A stretch of 64,000 bases of DNA. Origin: Anisus vortex (taxonomy: Eukaryota; Mollusca; Gastropoda; Planorbidae). Below are positions 38,020 to 50,464 of the stretch, piece after piece. The notes under the pieces were generated by a model, which was not told the origin of the DNA, ran no database searches, and worked only from the letters and a program-made list of their open reading frames with translations. The stretch lies in the NCBI GenBank assembly GCA_949126835.1, contig OX421495.1:24713233-24777232 (forward strand). Direction: 5' to 3'. The translations under genes were made by a program, and so were the position numbers. How positions within the stretch are numbered: the first letter of the stretch is position 1; each line of letters opens with the position of its first letter.

Positions 38020-38213
38020 CAGGGATATGCAACCTTTTGATAATAGTGTGCAAAAGTAGGATTTCTAATATATTCAGCTTGCCAACAGCCTAAATATCAT
38101 TCTGCACTTTTCTTGATGAAGAGACTTGAATTGCGTTTTTGGGGGTCTTTGCGTGCCATTAAAATTGGTCAGTATGCCAAGCTTGGCATGCGTTCCATAG
38201 GATGCCGACCCTA
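38020..38213. mobile_element. Small hAT-like non-autonomous element (MITE)
   Basis: It starts cagggatatgcaacctttt, and its reverse-complemented end reads tagggtcggcatcctatg, an imperfect version of the CAGGGGTNGGCAACC terminus common in hAT elements. The 8-bp flanks gaaaagac (38012-38019) and gtatagac (38214-38221) agree at 6 of 8 positions, as expected for an old 8-bp hAT target duplication. No coding capacity. Confidence 0.6.
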
Positions 38214-38221
38214 GTATAGAC

Positions 38222-39300
38222 AATACTTTCTGGTTCTCTTTTATCCAAATGTAGTGTAGCCACTGTATGTAACCATTACACTTCTTAGAGTCCTAAGAAG
38301 GGATTGTTGTATATTTGTACATGTTTTATAAAATAATTATTAGTAAGAAAATGTTTAATGAGTTTGTGAAGTGATTACGAGTAAATTTATTTGATTCATC
38401 AACAGTAAGCAACTGTTTGGAAGGATGCTAATTCTGATTGAATATATGAATTTATGATGATGTTACGTTATAAAAACAAGAATATATCATAGATGATATA
38501 TGTAAAAATATCAATATTAGAGTGTATTTATACATTGAACATATTTTATCTTTTATTTAGTTTCATTTAATTTAATACAAAATAATGACTGTTTTTTTTT
38601 GTACACATGGAACTCTGAAAAGTAAAAATGTATCATTTGACAAAATTTATGTTTGCATTATTTTTGGATTTTATTACCGTACATAAAACACATGTTAAAA
38701 GTTAAAACACAACATTTTATAAGTCTTCAATAAATAATTAAAATAGCTCAGCTATTTTTTTTTACAAGTGAAACAATAATCACAGTCTATTACAATACCA
38801 GTATCATAATAATTTAACTTGCTAAGTGCAGAATTAAACCCGACATACCTTTGAAGGAGGTTTGTAACACAAGCTTCAAAATGGAAAAATTAAAATGTAG
38901 AGTTGTTAATGTTGACAACCCTAAATCAAAATGTCAGCTTAGAAAATATATTTTTTATAGATGCTTGTATCATAATATACAAGTGAGTTTGCTTTTAATT
39001 AATGAATGAATTCTCAGAATATTTAGAATTGACTAATTCTTTTTTCATCCATATCTTTATGATGAGCAGATGTAGTAAAAGTACCAATTAAGTTATTTCA
39101 TTGCATAAAAAAAATACTAAAAAATAGAGATCTAATTTAAAAAAATATAAAATCACAAAAATAAGTAACTTAACTTTTTTTATTATATAATTTGAAAACT
39201 GCCTTAATGAAAGGGAAGTAAATGTGCAAACATAAAAAATAAACATAATTTTATATTTATATTTTCATACATTTTCGATTCATTCAAATTAGCATGATTT
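38222..39300. other. Gene-free stretch downstream of DRC7
   Basis: AT-rich sequence with no coding sequence or repeat that I can identify. The 3'-UTR of DRC7 may extend into its right end. Confidence 0.45.
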
Positions 39301-39306
39301 TTTAAT
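39301..39306 (-). promoter_or_regulatory. Candidate variant polyadenylation signal for DRC7
   Basis: ATTAAA on the minus strand, about 50 nt downstream of the DRC7 stop codon at 39356-39358. No canonical AATAAA lies nearer. Confidence 0.4.
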
Positions 39307-39355
39307 GCATTAAGTAATAGCTTTTAGTTTATAAATTTTACTTGTCACACATGGA

Positions 39356-42300
39356 TTAATTTAAATGTTCTGACAGCCTCGGATCATTACGAAGTTTTTG
39401 CTCCAACGCCATGTATTTATGAGGTGCCATTTCTTTGTGTCTGAAAAAAAAATATAATCATTTATATATGCACAATATTTTTTATCATAAGGATATATTA
39501 TATATATATATAAAGTGTAAAAGTCAATGTAAACTAACCTGTTTAATCGAGATTCTAGAATGTTTATTCTAAACATGGTCTCGCTGCAATAGTTAAGATA
39601 ATCTTCTTCATCAGCTTTTGACATGGATACTTGGTTCTGTTGATACCATGCCTGTTTCTTTTGTAATTCTTGTGTCTCCTAATATAAAAAAAAACAAAAC
39701 AATTTCCTATTTTAAAACCATATGCATATAGGCATATACTGTAAAACCATAAAGCCTATACAGGGGATGTTATTGGAAGGTAATAAGACAAAAAAATTAT
39801 ACACTTTTTAAACACAGTCTGACCTTTTCAAATCTGGATTGAATGAGATTAGCTTTGTCAATGAGTCTCTGCTTCAGATCTGTCAAACAATCATCTCTTA
39901 ACTTTGGTGCCTGGTTCTTAGTAATTTTCTCTGGATCCCCAATCTGTGCAAGGAATGGTGCCAGATAATCAATTTCCATGTCTTGCTTCCTTTTTCTTTC
40001 CTTCTGTTTAGCCTCCTGAAATATTTTTTTTAAAGCAGTAGAATGTCAATCAATTTTAGTCCAGCCTAGTTTGAATGCAAATTTATAGTAAGTTACTAGA
40101 ACATGAGTTTACTGATAAACCCTTTAACTGCATAAAGATTTTTAATAGCCTACAAATATTTGCTGCCTTTAGATATTGTGACAATGTTTTTACATTTTAT
40201 GATGTTGATATGACATATAATATGGTCCTCAGAAGTTATGTTTGTGGGAACCCAAGACGTTGGTGTGATGTCCATGATAACCAAGGGGTTAATAAAAATA
40301 AACAATAACTTTTATATTCATAGAGAACAATATGACTTAAATTTATTATAAAGTGTTCATCTGTCAGCACACTATATTGGTCTTAATTTGGACCAATGTT
40401 GGGCAATTTTAAAAGTCTTGGCCAAATGCTGACTCAATGTTGCACCAGTATAGTGCGCAGATGGGTTATAGAAGTAAGTGTTCAATGAGCTTATTTGAAT
40501 TATTCAAAATATATGCATCTTATGTATGTGCCGGTTCAAGCAACCCTTTCTTCAGCCACATGCCAATTGTCTGTTTCATATTTTAATTTAAATACTTTAA
40601 AATGTTTGTTTTTTTACAATTTATAATAATTGAGGTGAAGTTTTAAGAATAAATACAAAGCACTTATTTCAACTCTTTTAAGGGACAGAATTAGAAACCC
40701 ATTTTTTACTAGAAATAATAATTTTTTAAAGGTTTCTAACTGCTATGGGCAAATGATTTAAAAAATAAAAAAAATAACTAAAAAAAAAAAAAAAAATATG
40801 TTTATAAAAATAAATCAGATATTTTTTTATGTTTTGAGTTTGCGCTAAATTTCTTCTTATTTGTAATAGAAGAAAAAAAAAAAAAATGTATGAAAAATAC
40901 TAACCAGTTCTAGCCTATGTCTTTTAGCTTGTTCATTTCTCTCTGTATCATACACAGAAATTTCAAGTTTAGGTTCTTCTTCTTCTTTTAGGCGATTTGC
41001 AAGTATTAACTTTACCTGGAAATTTGAGATTTAATAAAAATTTTTCTAAATGTTTTAAAATAGCTCTAAAAGTCTGGTATATATATATAGATATGCCTAA
41101 AAAAATAAAGTCTTCTTTATTTCTTAATTGTATACAAAAAAAAAAATATATTATTTTTCATTTAAAAAATGTAAGCCTAACCTCCTCTTCTGAATCTCTC
41201 ACTGCATCTCTGCAAGACTCTTCTATTTTCAATAGAAGTAGTAAAGTTTGATAGAGCTCCACTTGTTTCATATTTTCAGACTTTGGATTTGCCTGAAAGA
41301 TGTTATAAGTTTTTTTAAGCCAGTTATTTTTGCATTAAAGTTTATATGTGTCTAATTATCAAACTGATTCAAATGATCAAAATGCGTATAAAGCATTTAT
41401 ATCATTGACATACCATACATACTCGTGTATAAGTCACACTTTTTTTACCGAAAATTATACACCCAACAGTGTTTTTGAAAAGTTTGAAAAACATCACTAC
41501 TCTGTAATAACTCTACATAACCCGTATAGTTTACTGTAGTGATGTAGAATTACTAGGATATGCGTAGGCCTACATTTTACATTAAGAAAACTTTCATTGG
41601 TGTAAATATACTATCTTTATATAACTGAAATTGACAAATATTTTAGTTTTTTCAGACTCCCCACCCCCAACACTCATGTTTCTTTTGAACTTTTATATTG
41701 CCGAAACGTAGCGTAAGCTTAAGGCGACATTTTTTTTTCGTAGGCCTATTGCACGCAAATTACAGTATGGAAAGAATCGTAAATGTGTGAAAACCCGTCT
41801 AGGCCTATAATATAGGTATAAGCTTGTAGACTTAGTAGCTAAAGATGCGTTTTATTTAGGACCTATGCCCTAAGCCTATAGGCTATATAGTCTACTAATA
41901 AGGCAGTGTTTAGCATTCCGAGAAAACCGCGTTATGTCTAAGCAATTTTTCCAAAACAACAATCGTTGGCCGACCGACACAGGAATTCTTTTTTTCAAAT
42001 CTTTATAGAAATAATGCGTAAAATGACAAAAGCGTGTTTCATTTTTCATTAGTTGCATGTAAGAGTGGAAAAAAAATACACAACTTATTGTCGGCCACAT
42101 AGTCGCGTTTTAAATCATTACAAACAATGTTAATGGTAATTAGGGCACGTGTAGGCTATAGCGCTCATCGATATCTGCGCCATTCAGTCTAGAAATTTGT
42201 CTAGAAAGCTGTAACTTCAAAAGATTTTTTTTGTGTCGGCCCACTATGGTGTGACTATAGGGATAGAAACTTGAGAAAGGGCAGGGACTTGTTTAAAGAA

Positions 42301-45300
42301 ACAGATACGCTACCTTACTTTCTCATATGACTAATGGCTGTATTGTGGTTGTTTAAAATAAATGAAGCGCTGCCTTTATTTGATTATTGAAACCATTTTT
42401 TAAGGAAAGTTTCCAAAAAAAGGTGAATTTTTAGTAACTTTTATGTTAAAAAGGTATGCATTTTGGAGATGTTTAATGACAGTGTAACCCCTGAAAGTCA
42501 GGGTGCAACTTATACACAGGTCAATGACAACACTTAAGAAAAATAATCTTCAACTAGGGGTGCGACTTATCCACCGGTGCGACTTATGCGCGAGTATATA
42601 CGGTACTTATTGCTTTTCAAAGATGAACTAAAAGAATTACTAAATAAAAACTTTAGGTAAACCATAAAACAAATTTACTTGAAATGTTGAGTGCATGTCT
42701 TGAGACCAGGCCAGTATGGCTCCTTTTTCTTCCCAATTTTGTGGCTTAATAAATTCTCTAAATGATGATGCGATATGTTGATTCTCTGTGTGATATGTGA
42801 TTTGGATTTTATCCTCTGCCACCAGAAACACCAGTTTCCTGATGTCTGCATTAGCTGGCTTGTCAGGGTTGTGGTGAAATTTCATTATCATTTTCTGTTC
42901 AATGAAATAATTAATATTTTAGAATAATATAACAATAGTTTTTTTTTATGATTAAAAGAAAATTTTCTGTAGCTTATCAAGGCCAGTTCAAATTTAAAAA
43001 GAAATAAGGTAGCCTAAAATGTGGATAAAAAAGTACAAATGAACTTGAAAACATTTAGCAATAGTAATATCAGATAAATAATTAAAATCTAGACAGAGAA
43101 ATTAAAATTTAAAAAAATAAAACAAATTATTTCTGAATACTAACTATGATTGGTCTAAAATTAGCCTCATTTGTTGTGTCATCTTGAGGGCCAAGTTTTT
43201 TGCTTTTTTTTCCAAACTCAACATGCTTGTAAAACAAAAAGTCATCACGGCCATTGAAATGTTCTGTCATTGACAAAGGTGTCTCTACCCTTTTCACAAT
43301 ACCATCAAATCTGGCTTGATCATAAAAGATCATAGTTCGTTCATTTTCTGGTTCAGTAGCGTTGGCACGATAGCAATGTTCTGTGAAATAAGGAACAGCC
43401 AAGTAGTAAAAAGTACTAGTGGGATTAGATTTCATATAATATTATTTGTTTACATTTTAAAGACTAATTTCAATAGAACCACAGACTAACAATATCCAGG
43501 ATGTAGCTTGTAATTTTATAATAGGCTTGATACCATTTGTTCATTTTTTTGTGTTTATTTTTTCAAATATTACTTTTGTAGAGCTGTTTTAAAGTAAAAT
43601 ATTAATAAAATTGTGTATATTACCGGTATTTGTTGATTTAGATATAACAATAAAGAAATAAAAATGTACATTCCACTAAAATGTAATTTGCATAAGCTAT
43701 AACTAGTAAAAAAAAAATCTTTAGTAAAACTATACATTATACAAAAAACAGGTGTGTAAAATTGTATATAGACATGTAAAAAAAACAACATTAATAAAAT
43801 TTTAAATGTCTACCTTTTAATTGTTTTGGCCTTCCTGGATGAAAATGTTCTGTAATCCAGCCAGTTAAATAGTTATGAACTCTTATAGACAGCTTATCAA
43901 TACGGTGATCAAAGTATTCTTTTAACATGATAAGATCAGTCACTGAATTTAGAAATATGAAGATAAATAAATATATTATTGTAACGTTTATTTTTCAAAA
44001 CCCTTGTAAGATAACATGAAATCTACTTGTAGTATTATTTGCAATTTGATTAATGAATCAAACAAATACTATAAATACTGGTATTAGACTTTGACTGAGA
44101 CATTAACAATGTCAAGAAACAATGTAAAAAATTTTTTTACTAACATTCTTTATTGTCATATATTGAAAGTCTTGACACTACACCATCTTTTTCCAGGTAA
44201 TGGGCAAATTTTTCTAACTTTGCTCTTTTATATAGCTTTGTTTTCTTCCCTTTAGGGCAGCGAGTTTCAAACTCTGAAAATTAAAGAACTCAATGGCATT
44301 ACAATGTTAGAAAAAAAAACTATTATAAATTTTCTCTTCCTAAGATTACCTTATGTCATTTGCTTTTACCTTGCTTGGTGATTCGCAGAGGCTCAACCCA
44401 AGAAGGTGGCATGTCTAAATGGTTTTCAACCTCATCTTCTTTATCCTATAAAGCATGAATAATGCATGTTAAATTTTATAATCTAAAAAATGTTTCAACT
44501 TTAATAAGGTTTTAGTTTCAAAGTAGTTGAATGAAATAGGAATAACATTTTCTTGTACTTATTGAAAGAATTTAAACTTTTCATATTCTGGGATATTATT
44601 TACATTTGTATCATAATTGTATCATTAAAAATAAAATCAACAGCCTTTCCTTTCTCTAACATAGGGTCTATTTTTTTTTACATATACCTAATACAAATAG
44701 TGTTTTTTATTTAAACAAAATTAACAGTGTGAATATAACATTTAAAAATAATACAGAACCTCTTCTTCATCCAGATCCAGATCTTCCTCTGCTTCTGGAA
44801 TAAGTAACTGAGGTTTGTCTAAACCAGGAAATATAAATTCCCATAATGTACAGTCACCAAGATCAAAATTTAGTTTCTATGTGAAGTAAACAGAAAACAA
44901 CAAATCATAAACATTTAAAGTTATTACATTATGTCAAAGTAGATGAAAGTAAAAATGCTGCAAATATATATTTCTCGTTAACTTACTGAGATACCATCAG
45001 AACAGTCAGCCATGCAAACCCAGTAATTTAGATGGTTCCAAACTGATTCAATGCCTAAATAAGAGCCACTGTTAACAGGATGGGAAATGCCTGTAAATGG
45101 TTCTATAAAAAAATGTTCAGGAACTTCACGCTTTCCAGAAAGAACCAGAACCCAAGAGTGAATGCGTAGACCATGAAGAGGATCAGGTGGAGGTTCTTCA
45201 AGTTCCTAAATAAAAATTAATAAATTATGAATTAATTGGAAAATATTTGTATTAAATAAATTCAAAAGCTAATCTATTTTTAATTAGTTAAGTCTTACAG

Positions 45301-47910
45301 CTTGCTTTTTCTCAGCCTCTGCTTTTGTTCTGTCTTCTTCAGCTTTAATCTCTTCTTGCTTTCTGGCCTCCATCTTCAGCTCAAATTTACTGCGCAAATC
45401 TTTTGGGGGTTTAACAGTATATTTCTTTATTTGCTTTCTTCTTTCTTCCTTTTTCAACTGGAATGTTTAAATCACAAGAAACAATGCATAAGAGAAGGCT
45501 ATACTAATAAAAAAACAACAACAATTTTTAAAGCTAAATATTTGAAATATGAATGATCAGTAGTCATAAATTATTGTTAAATACATTTAATCTACCTTGA
45601 ATATTTTATCTGTTAAAAGAAATAAAGGTTTCAATTCAAAGATATACACTTTTTTACTTACCTCTACTTTTTTTTTTAATAATGGACAAACATCTCTCAT
45701 CTCATCAGCCAAGCAAGTGTCTTTGTTTGCATAACCACTCACAACATATGCATCGTATCCCGCACCAATAAGCAATGAACAAAGTAATGTGCTGTACTCA
45801 AAGCAGTTTCCTTTTTGACGTTCCAAGACAGTTGCTGGTGATATCAGCTGACAAGGCTGAAAGATTTTTATTTCCATTTTAAAATATTTTTCAAACATTA
45901 AAATATAAAAATATGATATTTAGGCTCAAAAGAAAACAATTATTAGCAATATCTCACAAAAACAGGGCCCTCAAACGCTTATGTAGTGCCCCAGGGCAAA
46001 GTTTCAGCTACGCCCCCTTGCATACTGTAACTGCTTAGTTTAGTGCATGTGCTTAGTTAATTATTATGATTAAAGAAATTTTAAAATGCAATTTTTTATT
46101 AAGAATATTCTAGATGAGCCTATCTTTTATGAAACATTTGTGAGCCTATTAAAAGTGAAACATTTGTCTAAAACAGTTTGAGCGTAAATAATTAAGAAAT
46201 TAACTTCTACTATCCTTATTCATTATTCCTTTTGTTCACAATGAGTATAAGCGTTTCCAATTTTATTTCCCCTTTAACACTCCTAAAATTTCTGGTATGA
46301 ACTTAGGTTATATTTGCCCCCCCCCCCCCAGAAGTGTGGCCTGGGCATAGCCCCCTCTGCCCTCCCCTATGTGAGGGCACAGCATAAAATCCTTTTCATT
46401 TGACAGATTGTTCTCTACAAGTTTACTTAAATAAAACATCTGTAGTTAAGCAATTTGTTATTGATTATACACTGCCCCAAACAAATAGGGCCTACAATTT
46501 GTAAACTGTATTAAAAACAAGTTAGGCTTATCTTTGTATAAAACTAATTTGTTTTTATTATTTTAAGATACAGACCAATCTATGATGTGTATATTATGTC
46601 CTTTGTTAGTCTTTACACCTTTGGCCATAATGGGCTTTTGTAAAAGAAAAATGTATGATTAAGTATGACATTTTTACCAGTTCATAAGGTGGCTCCAATG
46701 TTTCAAAATTTAAATAATCAGCAACAAATTCAGCTGCTCCATCCCAGGAGTATAGTTCTTTGAATGGCAGTTGACATGGACGAATAGTGGTGCAAACAAA
46801 TTTCTGGAAAAGAAAAAAAAAGTTTAAATGGTTTTAAAAAAATTTGTATTACTTCCTATAAAAATTTAAGTGTAAATGAAATGAAGATCCTCATGAAAGA
46901 CCAGCCAAGAAACTCACAGAATTACTTCATGGTGTATTTGACCAAAAAAAATGTTTTAATAAATGCTTTGTAAAAAAAAATCTATTTTAAAATTAGGGAC
47001 AATGGTTTAGTAAAAAGTTTAGTGGATCGGAAAAGTAAAGGCAGCTGAAAATGTTGTTAGACAGCTAGGCTATCCCAAAGTATGCCAGGGCCAAAGAAAA
47101 AAAGTGAATTTTACTAAATTAGTCCTATGCTGGTATCAAACTGGTTGGAAATAGGTGCTTTACTTAGGCCTACATTTCATGCTACACAATTTTTTTAGAA
47201 ATTGTTTATGTTATCTTTGAGCTCAAATGGGTTTGCATCTAATCATCTAAGGGAGAATAAAAAAAAATTAAAGCACTTACATCTTTTTACATAAGTCAAA
47301 GACACCATATTAACTCTGTCTTTAAAGTTTGTTTTACATTGACTTCAATTTCTTTTTGTTTCTTACCTCAACATTGCATTCATTGACAGGGCTGAGAAAT
47401 AGTGGCTTCCTGTCCCTATATAGGTGAACATACTGTTTTCGAAAACTTTCTACATACTGTGAAACTATCAGTTCTTTTGGAAGGTTGTCTTTGTAAGATG
47501 TTGGGAATTTGTCTGGGTCAAATATTTCAATGGATTTCTTCCTGCTTTTTTAATACAATAGAAGAAAAAAACGAATTAAAAATATTTCTGAATAAAATAA
47601 TTTTTACTAGATCTATTTATTTATCTAGATTATTATACACTAAAATAAGATTAATCAAAGAATTGTTATAGAATAGAACTGTCAAACTTCTCAAAATAAT
47701 TTACTATAATTTTGTCTCTGGCTGTGCAATTTTAATTTTTTCCAGCTCGCTTTTTAAAGCCTCTGCATTTTCGGAAAACTCTTCATTTTCGTTTACGTGT
47801 TCATCCTCTGATTCATTTAAAGAATTTTTCTCATCATCAACTTTTTCTTCCTCGTTAACATTTTCTGATTCGTCCTCGTTACGACTCGGGGGTTTATTAT
47901 CGTCCTCCAT
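39356..47910 (-). CDS. DRC7: DRC7 (CCDC135), nexin-dynein regulatory complex subunit 7, 17 exons
   Basis: Seventeen exons join in frame to 874 codons plus stop, about the length of vertebrate DRC7. DRC7 is part of the nexin-dynein regulatory complex that links outer doublets and controls motility in cilia and sperm flagella. Exons: 47705-47910, 47367-47544, 46678-46803, 45662-45856, 45299-45457, 44987-45205, 44760-44876, 44370-44445, 44145-44273, 43814-43942, 43145-43380, 42679-42894, 41182-41292, 40905-41015, 39824-40015, 39539-39678, 39356-39440. All introns are GT-AG with matching phase. The N-terminus (residues 1-60) is acidic and disordered. A transglutaminase-like domain shows KGNCFEYSTLLCSLL (Cys188), AYVVSGYA, LRIHSWVLVLSG (His304) and FFIEPFTG (Glu323). 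The middle part contains WVEPLRI, and the C-terminal third is coiled-coil-like (QKERKRKQD, ETQELQKKQAW). Introns 3, 12 and 14 carry transposon remnants. The exon 2 acceptor choice is set by frame: the next AG would create a stop. Confidence 0.93.
40358..40471. mobile_element. Short MITE-like inverted-repeat element in DRC7 intron 14
   Basis: The left end, atctgtcagcacactatatt then gg, and the reverse complement of the right end, atctgcgcactatactgg, form an imperfect inverted repeat of about 20 bp around a 114-bp unit. Flanking 'ttata' on both sides (just inside 40346-40352 and at 40475-40480) could be a target duplication. No coding capacity; superfamily unknown. Confidence 0.5.
41413..42603. 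mobile_element. Non-autonomous TIR DNA transposon flanked by TA (copy 2), in DRC7 intron 12
   Basis: The left end reads ccatacatactcgtgtataa then gtcacac. The reverse-complemented right end reads ccgtatatactcgcgcataa then gtcgcacc. TA flanks both ends (41411-41412, 42604-42605). The right part, read in reverse, repeats landmarks of copy 1 at 29.99 kb: 'taagtcgcaccccta', 'gattatttttctta' and 'tgttgtcat.gacc'. The two copies are thus one family in opposite orientation. At 1191 bp it is longer than copy 1 and encodes no recognisable transposase. Confidence 0.78.
45963..46382. mobile_element. Candidate hAT-like non-autonomous element in DRC7 intron 3
   Basis: The left end cagggccctcaaacg and reverse-complemented right end ctgtgccctcacata agree at 10 of 15 positions. 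The flanks cacaaaaa (45955-45962) and cataaaat (46383-46390) agree at 6 of 8, compatible with an old 8-bp target duplication. It includes a C10 run near 46.32 kb. Evidence is suggestive only. Confidence 0.4.
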
Positions 47911-49014
47911 TTTAGAAAATGTAAACTACACAGCCAGTTCACTTTCAAATTAAACAATTCCGCAGCTATAGCAACAATTTGAAATATAGTACCAAACCAG
48001 ATTTTTTATATGAAGGTATTATATGTGATAAATATATCTGTAATAATCTCAAAGGTATTACTTATTTTATTAAAACCAACTATAATATGGTAACTTTAAA
48101 AATACAATATTTAATATTCATACTAACGGTAGATATCGTTGCGCGTTATTCCGATAGAACTTCTTTTGCAGTTTTATAGCCCTGAACTATATATTGTGTA
48201 AGCGTAGTCCGACTTACCTAATTTATATATTTAATATAGTAAATACAGTAAAGAAGTTAGCAAAAAAAAAAAAAAAAACGTCCTCGTATTTTATTTTTAA
48301 ATTAGATCTATATTTATTTTTTCGTGTCACTGCAATGATTAAATTGCTTTTATATAATATTGGGGAAAAACAGCAGGTATATAAAATATATCAATCATAT
48401 GACAATGATATGACTAATTATGACCAAAATAACATAATATGTTACATATGTTTGATACATCATAGATAATGGATGTGTTGGTATAGGCTAATAAAGCCTA
48501 ATATGATATATGTAGTGAATTATAGTGTGTATGCATCTTAGCGTTATAATAGTTGCAAACTATCTATTTTGTCTTTTTTTATGATTATTTTATTTTGTAT
48601 ACTATGCAAATTACTTTTTTAAATGTATTGTTTAATAATTAATGTTAAATAATAAAATAAATAATGCTGAAATACCACTGTAATTAAAAAAAAGGAATGT
48701 TATCTTTTATAGCAGGTTGGTAGGCCTAGGTCTTTTTAAAAATAAGAATTTTAAGTAAGAGTAAGGTAACTTAATAAATCACTAATGTGCTTTTTGTTGG
48801 TAAATTTTATTAAGGCCTATTACATGTACACAATATATATATCAAACCAATTTTTGTCGCCTCTGTTGATTGCAACACCAACCCACCTAAATTTAAAAAT
48901 GATAGATGAGAAAAGGGAAATAATAACTTAATTATGACATATTGTTAACCTAATGTTTTCCTCGGGTGTCTGTTGTGACCTTTTGTTTATAGGGACTTTT
49001 CAGTTGTGTTCACA
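47911..49014. other. Region upstream of DRC7
   Basis: Very AT-rich non-coding sequence. The DRC7 promoter should lie near its left end. No specific regulatory element (TATA, RFX X-box) could be identified with confidence. Confidence 0.45.
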
Positions 49015-49128
49015 TCATTTGATCTGAGCAAGAATTTTTTGAAAGAGCTGCCACTGGCCAATGGTCCCTTCTCCAATATCCACAGAGCACAGAATGGTTG
49101 CAACATCCACCAATGCCAAATCAATACA
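49015..49128 (-). other. Unassigned exon-like coding stretch
   Basis: A minus-strand frame of 37 codons plus stop (CIDLALVDVATILCSVDIGE, then GTIGQWQLFQKILAQIK). It begins right after a good acceptor-like 'catctgacag' and has more balanced base composition than its surroundings. It could be a terminal exon, a retro-fragment or a chance frame. I do not recognise the family. No upstream partner exon was found before kanadaptin. Confidence 0.3.
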
Positions 49129-49566
49129 CTGTCAGATGTTGTGGTCTCATTTGTATGTACATCATGAAAACTTTAAAAAAAAATCTTATGCAATATACTT
49201 TTAATTAGTCTGTTCTGGAAAATCATACCCTATTTTCTGCACTAGTTTTCGCTTTAATGACATTGTCACGTTCCTAAAATAGGTGAACTTTATTTTAAGA
49301 TCAAAGATCTCCTTATTTAGACATGTTCAACTGTTCATTTAATTGTTATGATTTTCATTATTATTACAAGTTTGACGGTTCACATATTTGTTATACATTT
49401 TGTTACAACAAGTTTAACAGTTCACGTAATCGTTATACATCTTTTTGTGACCACAAGTTTGATTTGTTTTTGATCTAGTTGACAGACTAAACCTTTTTAT
49501 TACTGATTTGTCAAAAAAGTTATGATTCATATTTTGTTCTCTTTCTTATTATTATTATTAGCTTAA

Positions 49567-50460
49567 GGGTAGGGGAGCCAGTAGAGAGCTCTTTTTTTAT
49601 TTGTGCACGCATCATGACCATTTTTGGTATATAGATAGTATAAGCAGGTCCGAGTAAGCATACCTTAAAAAAATAATTTCTGATGGTTGTGATGGGAATG
49701 GTGGCCATTTTGGACTTTTTATTAACGATTTACCACGCAATAAAAAATGTATCAACTTGATTATTTATCAAGATAATGTATTGCAATTTGGCGGAAATAT
49801 TTATAAGCTATATCTTTATAAAATTTGTGGATGAAATTTGGTTAAATGGATAAATAAAATTCATATTAATTTTTTAATAGTACATATGAAAAAAAATAAT
49901 TTAATTTCAATTTTTTTTTATTTAAATTTAATTTAAGGAAAACTATAACTTGTATCAAAAATTCATCCTGTAACTATGATTATTAACATGTAATAAATGT
50001 ATGCAAAAAATTTCATCAAGATTGGTTCATAAATAAGGAAGTTAATACAAAAAGAAGAAAAAAAAGTAGTATTTTGAGAAAAACCGAAAAAACTGACAAT
50101 TTTAGGGAAAAAAATAATTTGGGAGTAAAATTGAAAAAATGCATTTTTCTCATCTATTTCTTAATGGTTTGTTGTAAGATTTTTCCACCACAAAGACAAG
50201 ATGTTAACCTTTAATTTGATGTATATTAATATATAATTAAACTCATATTTTATATTACTGTAGTGTAAATATGTTTAAAAAAATAAAATAAACTTCTTAT
50301 ATATACCTATTACAAATGCAATTTTTACATTTAAATAATGTAACTAAAATTTTCGAACTATATGTTTTAGATCCAGGAATAGTTAAAGTATACAACTTAG
50401 GCAAAAACTTAAATATTGAATTTTCTGGCATTTAGATCAATTTCACTGCCGTCCCTACCC
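49567..50460. mobile_element. TIR element flanked by TTAA (Kolobok/piggyBac-like insertion site)
   Basis: The ends gggtaggggagccagtaga and, reverse-complemented, gggtagggacggcagtgaa match at about 14 of 19 positions. Exact TTAA tetranucleotides flank both sides (49563-49566, 50461-50464). TTAA target duplication is known from piggyBac and Kolobok elements; a purine-rich GGG terminus would fit Kolobok better, but that is inference. The 894-bp interior is AT-rich without a transposase frame, so the copy is non-autonomous. Confidence 0.7.
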
Positions 50461-50464
50461 TTAA

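Noticed and set aside
47541..47544. Alternative acceptor for DRC7 exon 2 three bases further in
   Set aside because: Joining exon 1 to the second AG would create a TAG stop at the junction; the upstream AG gives an open frame.
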